Shown piece after piece: positions 18,633 to 30,600 of a stretch of 64,000 nucleotides of DNA. The position numbers and the translations under genes were made by a program. Under the pieces are notes generated by a model. That model did no database searches, was not told the origin of the DNA, and was given only the letters and a program-made list of their open reading frames with translations. Every line of letters starts with the position of its first letter. Position 1 is the first letter of the stretch. The stretch comes from Anticarsia gemmatalis (lineage: Eukaryota > Arthropoda > Insecta > Lepidoptera > Erebidae), in contig NC_134753.1 in assembly GCF_050436995.1 (NCBI RefSeq), positions 1,178,001 through 1,242,000 on the forward strand, given 5' to 3'.

Positions 18633-21600
18633 GTAAGTTGAGTTTGCTTACTATTTATTGATAAAATTATATTGTTTTTGGATTGCCAAATGTTGTGAAA
18701 TTTTCCGATTGTTTTTTTTTCTTGTTTGAATTTTATATCACTTGTCAAATAAACTGTTGAGGCACTATTACCTACATGACTATCCCAACTAGCACACAAG
18801 CGCTATAACAAGCTGTACAATGGCCGGTTAAAGGATTTTTATAACGCCTTAGGCTCCTTAGTAAGAAGTATAGTGGTTCTATAAGCGGCTACAGATCTCT
18901 TGTAGCGTCAAATAGGCCCATACTGTCCAGCTTATAGCTCGACATTGGATCTACAGTGGTCGTAAATAGTAATTATAATAGTACGTAGTATAGTAGTAAT
19001 ACAGGAGCGCTAAAATAAGATGAAGGTGGTATAATCGCGCTACAAGAGCTTTTTCGCAGCTTCGTGGCGCTTACCAGCTGTTGTACAGAGGTGGTTAGCG
19101 CCACGAGCGTTCGAAAAAGCTCTTGCAGCGCGATTATATCACCTTTACCTTATTTTAGCGCTACTGTGTAACGGTTATAAATGCTAACGCTCTAAATTAG
19201 TAATATAGTCGGTTTATTATGGTGTAAACTAAATATATTTTTTTAAAATGAATCATCAGTGACAAATGAGGAGACATTTTATTTTTACGGATTGGATTAT
19301 TAAAATAACAAGTAGTCTATCGCTTTTATTTCTTTGTGTACGTGATATGAAAGTGCGAGTTCAAGTTTGCTGTCAATATATATGTATATTATCGTCAATA
19401 TTTTCATGCGCCCTCAAAATATTCAGTTTTAAGTGCAAAAATTATATAGATATGTGGATTTGGAAATTGTATTTTGAACATAAATAAGACTTTGAGGGTT
19501 ACAGATAATTTAATTAGGGTTATAGGTAATAAAAAATGATTTTAATTATGTTAACGTTACCAGGCTATAGATTTATATGATCTTCAAAAGATCGTAATAA
19601 CCTCAAAAAATATGTTTACCAAATGCTAATGGCGTCTCGATCAAGCAGCTCTCAGAGTTGGTTACATCTGCTCTAGCGCCTTAAGCTGTACAAAGGCTCT
19701 AGTGTTTGCTGTTGTAGACCTCAAGGTTTTGCAGTTGTGGCATAGGAGTGCTTCAATATAACTGTTTTGGTCGCACACCAGCATTTTACTCGTACTTTTA
19801 GGGGTCAGTCGTTGAATATTAAAATAGTTTGAAAATCTTTTTTATTTTATTTTATTTTATTTTATTTTATTTTATTTTATTTTATTTTATTTTATTTTAT
19901 TTTATTTTATTTTATTTTATTTTATTTTATTTTATTTTATTTTATTTTATTTTATTTTATTTTATTTTATTTTATTTTATTTTATTTTATTTTATTTTAT
20001 TTTATTTTATTTTATTTTATTTTATTTTATTTTATTTTATTTTATTTTATTTTATTTTATTTTATTTTATTTTATTTTATTTTATTTTATTTTATTTTAT
20101 TTTATTTTATTTTATTTTATTTTATTTTATTTTATTTTATTTTATTTTATTGACAAAACAGTTGACAGACTGAACCACCACTGCACCTATGTAAATATAT
20201 TATGATAATAATTTTAAGCTTTAGTATAAAGGTATATTACTCGGTTATAGCGCTTTAGGTGCTTAACATAATTCTGTAATCCCCATGGCTGTAAAAATGT
20301 TTCGAATGATACCTTATACATCTATTTGCCGTACAGAAGCCATATAAATATCTGATATAACGCTCAAGGCGCTATTAAAGACCTACGCAACTCTTTTATA
20401 GATGAGTAATACACTAGCCCTAAAAAAATCTGTTATAGAACCTAAGGCATTACAAAAAGCTTATTTACGCTCTTGAGCGCTATAAGCGCAACGCATAACT
20501 CCGTTTAAACTCCTTTATCTCCTAAAGTCCCCTTATACAGTTAACGGTGTTATAGAAGATTCCATTAACTCAGTTATACTTCCCTAGGCTGTCTAGCGAT
20601 GCAATTACATGCTCATATATCACTATAAGTCATTAGTTTCCTACTAAACGGCTACTGTCCCGCCTAGCTGTTAAAGGGTTTTTTAAATAGCTAGTATACA
20701 ACTTATAGAGAATTGTACAGCATTTGAACGACTCTTATGCAACTATCAGGCTGTATAACGACTGTATAAGCAGCTTGTGTGCTAGTTGGGTATGTTTTGC
20801 TTTTATTATTGAAATGCATTTTGCTGATTTGATTGAATTTAGAAATACTCACAAGCTAATTTTGGATTTTTTATTATTAAAGTTAAATTTGTTACTAGTG
20901 GACTGTTGTAATACTGTTGTTAATGTTAATGAAAAGTATTATTTTTTATGTATTTATTTGCAATCCTCTTACTGAACGTTTCTAGAGCATTAATATAAAT
21001 AGCCATTCAGGCTTTTATTACATCCTTGACTAAAATGTTTAAAGTAGAATCAAAAGTATTTAGTTGTGTTGTACAACACATAACTGTATTATATAAAGAT
21101 TTCCCTTCCTGCTTTTAATATTAGGTATCAATAACTAACAATAAATACGACGTCAAAAAATAAAACAGAATTCAAAAGACTTGCACTTAAAATACCAAAG
21201 TTAAAGCAATACCGACCGATAAATCTGTATATTTTCAAGAACAGTAATAATTGTTTTATGCTACTTCGGTTTATAATACAAACGACTCTTATTTAATTTT
21301 TAGCTCCTAACATTATTTAACGAGCAATGTGTCGCAGCGTTAGTGCTATTAAAAACGTGTTGGCACTTGGATTACTATAAATACATGTTGTAAAATTTAT
21401 GATTGTCAATGTAGCTGTTATTTAAAATAGCTTTTATCTTTTACCTAAATTACTGCGTGAGTTAGGAAGGAGGTATTTACTTATTAGTATTGAAATACGG
21501 TAGGTAGCTAGCACTTAATAAAATGTTTCTAAACTATCTCGGTTGGTACACATTATAGTAAATTACTAAACGGATCTTAAATGCAATCTCATAACGTTAA

Positions 21601-24600
21601 AGACTAGACTACATTTCTACTACTAAATAGTTAACCGAGAACATATAATGACAAATATCTAAATTTACATACCAAATTTAAATTTTGTCTGTGATTGTAC
21701 AAAAAGCAGAGTAAACAAAAAAGGTAGCATAACCTTTAATTTTCAATCGCGTTTTAGACCCGGTGCATGATTACAATTTATGTGTACAAATCGCGAGAGT
21801 ATAAAATCGTTAATAGATTGTATACCTACCTACCTGATTGCTTACCGCTCCAGTATATAAAATATTAGGTACTTACCAATGAACAAATAAAAACCAAGCC
21901 GGAGAAAAAATGTAATACATCGAAGCCAAGATATCACGCTTGCAAAATTACTGCTTTAACAAACTAAACTACCGTCGTTTCTAAAAATAACATGACTAAT
22001 CTTTGACTACCCACATTCTTAATCGCATTTCCCGTATTCATAATCCAAACACTTATATCACCGGTGAGTCTTAAAGCCAATATTATATCAAGATAACCTA
22101 ATTTCACAGTTTCCACAGAAACTGAGTCAGTAGGCTTCCGGTCCCAAGATCAAACGATGATACTAAATATCTTTGAATTGCATGCAATAAAATCGAATGG
22201 ATTCCATTAGGTTTAGACTGTTTGATGTGTGGAAAGAATTTATATTTTTTTCTCACTCTTTTTTTGTCTAGTCTATATGGACGTGTTTTGTTATAATGGA
22301 ATGAGAATAAGATAATGAAAAAAAAATCATGATTTTTTAAACCACGCGAAAATAATAAATTAATTGGTATAAAAATAGTACTTAATTACGCAATAACAAA
22401 AATACAAAAAATAAACTAGAATAATACCTACTCAAATTAAAAGCAATTATTTACTAAAATGGAGGTCCGCCGAGATTTCTCTGACGTCATAGGACGTCCT
22501 TAATTATACAAACAGGATGACGGGACGCGACGGGATGCGACGGGACGTGGTTGACTACATGCATATAGGAAAAGTTTCCAGATCATTATACCTAGAAAAT
22601 ATATTAAAATTCAATTAAATAAAAACAATAATAATACTTTTTATTGCATCCTTAATACATAAACGAAACAAAATCCAAAACAATCGAATTTTAAACAGAC
22701 ACGCAAAAACAAATTGCGAAAAAAATAAGACTGCTCACTCAAAAGACTGCTATTCAAAGCGCTACTTCTTGAAAAAGTAGCTACGCAATACTGAAATTTA
22801 TCGTGCGGGTGGTAAAATTTGGAACTACAAGATAAACAAAGAATTTCCTTGACTACTAGCGCCACTAACAATAACAGCTTAGTACGAGTTATTTTGTTTC
22901 AGTTAGTTTTCTTTTTATTGTGCGCTGAAAGGTTAGAAAACATTTAACCAGTAATAAACATCATTTAAAGCATTAAGTTATGGCGGAACAATGTAAAGTA
23001 TTGAAAACTTTTCAGTATTAATATTAGATTGTAATATTTCACTGTATTTGCATAGATTTTAACTTAGGTTGAGATTGTAAACAAGCTGTGTCATTTTTGT
23101 TTAACATGACATTTAGGTTGTAGTGTTGTCAGAAATAAAAAAAAAATATTATTCTACCAAAATGCTGCCAGTACAAATAGTACCATTTTGGTAGAAAAAG
23201 TATAGACCTTGGAACTTTTTTTGTCTCTTGAATATTATTTGGCATATAAATAATGTTTTTGTTCACAGCCACCGTGGTGAGCTCAGAGGAGGAGAACATG
23301 AGAAACTTGACAACAGTCACTTGGGCTCATGCCGTCAATAACAAGACCTACTTGGAGGCGGTGCTTGCTAGTAAGTATATTGCGAAAATCATTTTGAATG
23401 ACAACGAACTACTAAAACCTATTAAATTGATAGGAACAGTATAATAGTGTCAAAAATTGATAAAAAAATATACACAATTAGCTGCATATTGTAGCATTGA
23501 TTTGTAGAACTTTTATATATAGAATCTTTACGAAGTTAGGACCCAGTCATCATTTTCGGTAAAACCTTAACGTAACTGGAGACAGTTAAAAATTACCTAA
23601 ATCATTTATTTTTATATGGAAAAATGAAATCGCAAATAGTTATGAAATAATGAACGTACGTAAGACATAATACATTAAACGCCAAAACTTGTATAAAGCA
23701 AAACACACCGAGTTGCTGAAAATTTTCAATGCACCTGAAGCGATTTATGTACCTGTGGTATGCTGAAGAATCGATCAGTGCGAGGAACAATATGTTGCTA
23801 TAGTGTCTGGTATGTCAGCACTTAAGGGTTAAAACAAAGGCATTCCTTGCTTGCGGCCTATGTAGCAATTTGCTGCAAGCACTCATTTAGCGCGTAGGTA
23901 CCTATTTACATTTAGTTTGCGACTAGACACTTAAAATTACAGTCTACAACATATAAACTCTAGCTTAAAACTAATTCATTATACTACTACCCGCCCCAGC
24001 TTCGACCAAGTTAAATTTTCAATTCATAAATCATCAAAAAAATGTTTGATGATTAATGAAAGATGATTCTGAATTATTCGCGATACCGAACAGACAGACA
24101 GACAGGCAGAAAAGACGATGCGCCGCGAGGATACATCGTTTTATTACGTGTAGTGATAATGATATACAAATATTATTCTATCAATGAAAAATAAAAACTT
24201 AGATGCCAGTTTAATAAAGTAATAATTACATTCATCGATATAAATTTTTTGCCCGTTTACTATCTCGTATTTCGCACTACAACGTCTCGCATTACGTCTA
24301 CAACTTACGCAACAAAAAGCGCGTTACTGACCCTTAATCGTTTAATTACAATAAAACGTTTAACTCATAAAATAGAAATTACTCTCCATCACTGTAATTA
24401 CTTGCAAATAGCTAACACCAATCAAGCTCCATAATATTACCATTAGTTACATTCCTACTGAGAATACCAGCTGCGCCACCTATCAATCAACGGCGTCTTG
24501 CATCTCTGTCTTGCAGTATATGAGTGGAAGAGAGAGAATTAGCGGTTAGCCGGAGAATAATGTGATTTGATTGAGTGTGGCAACACTAGGATCAATGGCG

Positions 24601-27600
24601 TAGTGGTCAAAGTTAAAGAATCAAGCGGGTATCATAATCAGAAGTTTCTTTTTCTTCCCGAAATAAATCAGGACTTGTTAATGATCCTTCCGCTCACCGA
24701 CTTTAATTTAAAAGATATCGGTCTGAATTTACTTAAAGTTCTTTTAACTCCGCGCCTGTTATATTCGAAGGCATCCTCAGAAGTTTACAAATACACACTA
24801 ACATTTGAACTATTATTGTTATAGCTCATTCAAATAAAGCAGTTCAGATCTAGTGTCTGAACTGCTTTATTTGAATGAGCCATTTTAGATTGCTATTGAG
24901 AAATTTTAAACAGAAAATCTTATATCTGTCCGGCCTTACCCAACGGTATATTCCTCCTCTAACACTGTCCCCCGGGGTGAAAACTGGGAATTATTTTCAT
25001 CCTACTTGTATACTCTCGGTGACAGATTTAGAGGAGACAACAGGGAACATAGGTACCTACCCAACAATCATAGATGATACAGACCAAATGAGCACAGAAT
25101 ATTAAATAGACATTAATATTCCTAATTAATTATGAATAAGCCTATAACTTAAACCAAATTGCATCTAAAATAGCCGTCTCTTGTTCCGTGCAGTTAGTTC
25201 ACAGAACTGAACGATTTATAACAATTATGCATTTGACAGATTTGGGCTTCGCACTACCACTTATATTTGTACAAATGTGCGCGCTACGTGAAGGAATTGT
25301 ATGTTTGTAAATACATACAAATGAGAAATGTATTTGTTGAGTTGTGTTTTGAAAATATGACTAATTGTGGCTTTTACAATAGAGTTCCTGGATTTAGTCG
25401 TTCTTGTTGCTTAGTGGCGCAATTTGCTTTTATTTTAATTTCATTTGAGATTTATATACTCAAAGAGTGAAAAGGATTTTTTTCAAATTAAACTTTTTGA
25501 TAAAACATATGTTAAAAAGGAAAAAATGCAACTGCTCAAGAATACAGAAAGAAAAAAATATTAACTGAATAAAATTAAGAATATGAAATTTTACTTGTTA
25601 GTTTATCCTAAATTCTGAAAATCTACATGTTTTTGTTCTATGAAATCATTAAATTACGTTAAAAAATATAATAAAAAATATTTTTTGTCTTGATCTTGAA
25701 GAAATAAATCAATAATACTACCTGGCTTAGCTATGTAGTAATTTGTTACAATGTAATGTAACGTACAGATTCAAACTGTAATCAAACTGAACTCAAACCT
25801 ATATTTACTTTGAGATGTCATTAATAAAGTGACCATAGATTAAACAGAATTTCATACTTCAAAAAGGAGGTTTTAAACTAAGAATTTTATATTTTACTTT
25901 TTATACTAGAGCATACTTCCGACATAAAAACAATAATTCGATTGACTTGCATAATGAGTGCAGAAACAGCTTTTCAAATAAAATGATTATAGCGAAAGTA
26001 ACATCATTATGTTTATAATATACCCATACATATTATAACATATATCTGAACAGACTTTTGACATAAAAAATACAATTGACTTGCATAAATAGTGCGGAAA
26101 CAGCTTTTTAAATAAAATACATAATAATATGCATGCTTCCAACGTAAAAATTCATAATAAGAGCAAAAAAAAATAGTAGCGAGTGTTTTTAACCAAAATT
26201 CATTCTTTGGAAGCCAACTAAATCTATCGAAAAATCTTTTGAAATAGATAATTTGGAGTATGAGCAGCCTTTTCAAGTAAAAACATTAAAGCGAGAGTTT
26301 TTCCATTAAGGCCGACTAAATCAAATTTCTTTCCAGGCAATATATGCATGTTGGAGGCCGACATCGTCTTGGGCACTATAAGCGGCAAGGATGAGGTTAT
26401 CCCGGTGATGGCACACCCACCGGCTACCAGCTCGGACCTGTCTCTGGCCAACTTCCTCTCCACCGTGGCTCAGTACAACTATGAGAACACGGACAAGCAG
26501 AAGGGAGTGAAGCTGGACTTCAAGAGCATAGAGGCGTTTGAGAGCAGCCAGGATGTGATTGCCCGGTACAGTAAGCCGCAGGTAAGAGATTACTTAATTT
26601 TCTATTGCATTAAATTTCGTTCATATGACTGTCTTGACCTTATCCTTCGCTAAGTAGGGTAAAACAGGTATTTTCTTCCATTCATCTCTATCAGTCTTAG
26701 CCTCTTTTTATCGATGTCCATTTTCAATCAGGCAATTCAGTTTTCTTTCAGTCTTCTGTACCTTTTTCACAAAGTATAGTATAGTAGAAAAATAAATGGG
26801 TTTTTCTTTTGGTCTTTGCTTGGATGCGACCTGCCTAATTTCACCTTTGTTTCAGTAGTTTAGCGTAGAAGAGTTTAAATCAACAAAGTTGTTATTGCGC
26901 TTATAAACAATTTATAGCATAGGCTGGCTTTCAAATTTTTGTCAACTGAGATACGTGATAGCCCCCTAGGTCCCTGCTACACTTTATTCTACTGTTCAAT
27001 CAGATTGTCATCCGACCAAAATATTTGTTTTATATTTAAACAAAACCCTTCGAACAACATGAACAACTTTGACACTAAACTGACAATAGACCAATTCGAA
27101 AAAATAGTAAACAATTAAATTGTTCATAGCCTCTTTTGATACAAAACTTCCCCGCAACTTATTCACCCCTAACACAAAACTAACAAAAAACTAAACTTTA
27201 CCTAATATCTAATTTCCCTCACAATCTACATGACCACGAACCCGGGACCACCCACACGGGCAGTTATTACTGTACCTACACGCAAGATGCTATTACACTG
27301 GTTAGATTATCTCCTCCCGGGTAATTTTAACTTAATTGCAATCAGGAACTGTTACGAGGGTAAGCTAGGATGACTGATGAAGCTTTGCGTTTCCGGGTTT
27401 GATTGCTGATTAAGGTATGTGGTAAAATAGACCACCTATTTTTGGTAAAATAGTATTTCGTTATATTACAGAGAAATTAATTTCATGTCATTGAATTGGC
27501 AATGAGACAATTTCGTAATTTGCGTATAAAATGTAACCAATTTTACAAAAACCAAAAAAATAAACAGACGATTTGAGAACCTCCTCCTTTTTTGAAGTCG

Positions 27601-30600
27601 GTTAAAAATATTAATCATCTAACTTTGGAATATTTGTGTCAAATTCAGTGCTAGCAAATCTGTCTTAGTTCTAAACTCCAAGTCGATATTACAGACTTCG
27701 AAAAACCTAAAAAATTCTGCCCTCGTTTACCAGAGAATCGAATCCCACACACATAACCACTTACAATCAAACTAACAAACCAACACTACTATCTCTCAAT
27801 GAAAAATAATAAACATTAAGTAATCAATTCAGTCATCATTTAAAATTAGTTATGGTTTCAAAATTGTCTCATAGAGATCCCTTTACAAACCAACCATACA
27901 TTGAAATATCCACCTTAAAATTTTGAACAAAAAGTCGATTTTTCTCTGGCTGTTGTAAAGGGCTTATGGTAGATTATGCTATGGAAACATAGGCTTTATT
28001 TTAAAGGTGATAAGGTAGTGTTTAGTTTGAAGATATAAAAGCAGACGTCTTAATTAGAATAATGACATAGCGTGTGAATATTCAAGAATTTGAAACAACA
28101 TCTTGTGTGGTCGGATTGTATGAGGCTGGGGCCATGGGCGCAGCGGGAAGGCTTGGAGAAAAAAGGTACAAGCGATGCTGGTATAATATTATGTCATTCT
28201 TTCCCTGAAAGTCCGATATACGATACACGTATAAGGTGTCTTAAAGACATGAATAAATAATTAGTACGAGTACAGTATTTTTTAACGATCATTGAATCAA
28301 TTTGGAGGAGAACTAAAACAGTTCGAAACACAAAGGACTGCCATTCTGGTATCAGCTGTTGTGTAGACGATCACAATGTCTAGGGTTCGATTCCACGGGC
28401 AAGTTCTATTCGTCATTACTAGTCTTATATAAGAACATTTCTAAATATTAGCTTTGATATTTGATAATGTGCTTGGTTATGGCAATAGACTCGCCCCCTA
28501 ATACATAGGACTAACATTGTAAATTACGAAACGTGGATGCATTTCACACTTCTGCCTACACCTTTGGATATAACAGGCATGATTGTATGTACGTATGTAT
28601 GTTTCATATTGCTCTAGTATATCACTCATTAAATAGGCAACAAACCTGCCTCTGTGAAAGTTACCTATTCCGGGATTATTTCAAAATTATGGGTATATCC
28701 AATGAGTAATATATAAATTTAATATGGGAATTAACGCGAACGTACATTTAACATTGGATTGCTTGACGTTTCAGTCATCTTGCGACCACGGCCAGTGTAA
28801 CCTGCGCCGAAACATCACGCAATCACAGGTAACATGCATGTTCGCATTCATTCCTGTATATTGGATAATAAGCATGCAAGTTTACGGGTTATAATTATAA
28901 GCTAAAGGAAAAATGCTTGAAATGTATGCGCTATGAGATTTTAAATTTCTTTAAAATTTTACACCTGTTATACCCGAAGAATTAGGTTAGGTAGAGGTGT
29001 ATGAAACATTTGCCTTTGGCATTAAGTCCGCCTTTATATATCTTTGTTTAATAAGTTTTAATAAGTAAAAACCCACAAGTTTCACTATTAACAATGTTAG
29101 GCCCATGTAATAGGGAACTAGGCCTGTTGCAATTTACCGGATACGTTACCAAACTCCTTGCTACTAATGACAAATATTCTAATATGCATTAGAAAATAGA
29201 ATAGAACTTTGCCCGATCTGGGAGTCAAACGTGAGACTTCTACACGGCAGCCGCATACACTAACAACCGCGCTACAGACGTACACAAAACAGCAAAGATA
29301 ATTAATTTAAAATCTCGCTCTAAGCTTAAGCGTCGCAGTTCTAGTGGCCGTACAATAACAACAAAGTCACACCGCGCATATGTCTGTGTCACATTTGTAA
29401 ATACTCGCCCCGCCATTGATGCTCAGAGCGGGTTCAAACTAACCAGCAAGGATTTAACACATGTGGTACAAACCCATGTCCTTGTGACGACCTAGCGATA
29501 CAAACTTATTTTAGTTTTATATTAATTAGGTTTTAAGTAATATGAACCCTAAGCAACACCAATGACTTTTCGTATGTATTAGAAATAATTATCTTTAGCT
29601 CCAATGATAAACATCGTGATGAAACCTTGCATGTAAAAACATTTTTAAGGTATTTTTGAGGGCAGGCAATGGTGCACTCAAGGCCTAACCCCTCCCCTAG
29701 TTTAGCAGGAGACCTTTGCCCGGTTGTCGGACAGTAATGGGTCAAAAGAAAGTTCTAATCACACTTATGGTCGATTCCACGACTAAATAAAGTCCCCTTA
29801 CTGCATCTGGCTGTTTGTTCGTGAGTTTAATGCGTTTTTTATAAAAAGATAGAGTGATTGTTAAGAAAGGTTTTGCGATGCGAGCCATAAGCTTTTTTAT
29901 AAAGCGGAGTAAGTAAACTTTTCTTTAAAATCACGCAATTAATCTTCACTTAGCTCTATTAATCTCTCAATAAATACCACTGTCTGTATCCCAGTTATGA
30001 GTTAACTGAGCCAAGTTAAGCCATTTCATCAGCGGTTAGGAGCGTACCAGTTAATTAAGTACAATTGAACCGCTCACAGATATGTCTCCATTACAAAAGA
30101 CTGATTCACGGTCACCATACATCTTCGTTCGTGTATTAAACGAGCAGCTACAGCGAGGATATAGCTATAAAATAAAAAAGTATAGCTTAGAGTTACTCCC
30201 TTGGTCTTGGTCTTTACTCCTTGGTCTTGGTGGTAGTGTAGACTATGTGTAATCAGTAGATTACTAGGCCTCAGGTTCGATCTCCGGGTCGGGCAAAGCG
30301 CTTTTATAATTTATATTGAAATTCGAATTCTCAATAACTTGCTTTGTTCCATTACATGGTACTGATATTATAATTGGCGAAAACTCTTTATCTCTGTAAA
30401 GCATGCACACTTTTCTCTTTAAGATTTGTTCACCTTTTAATATCCAATCAAAAAAATATATAAGTGCCTTACATTCGGCTATCGCTGCTTAAGTACTTAT
30501 TTTATGCAAAACCAACCAAATTTAAATAAAATATTCTCACTTATAACTCAAACAGAATTATTGCTATATAACACAGCTTAGTCACGCAGCATCGCAAAAA

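Larger units (their letters stand above)
18784..20790. mobile_element. Candidate 2.0-kb inverted-repeat DNA transposon, non-autonomous
   Basis: An 18-bp perfect terminal inverted repeat, cccaactagcacacaagc, lies at 18784-18801 and inverted at 20773-20790, flanked by TAT on both sides (possible 3-bp target duplication). Subterminal regions carry repeated motifs of the form TTATA-(A/G)CGCC-TTAGG at 18839, 20245, 20356, 20433 and 20574, plus gcgctataa variants. The interior holds a 157-bp fold-back (19006-19162) and a 310-bp TTTTA array. The only open frames are short and unlike any transposase. The superfamily is not assigned. It sits in intron 1 of the FAM151 gene. Confidence 0.7.
23371..26336. 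other. FAM151 intron 2
   Basis: AT-rich. Holds a CAGA-type microsatellite remnant at about 24088-24110, a perfect hairpin at 24824-24880 and an imperfect tandem duplication at 25905-26180. No gene seen. Confidence 0.6.

Noticed and set aside
19829..20173. A 114-codon frame reading FILFY repeatedly
   Set aside because: It is the translation of the TTTTA microsatellite.
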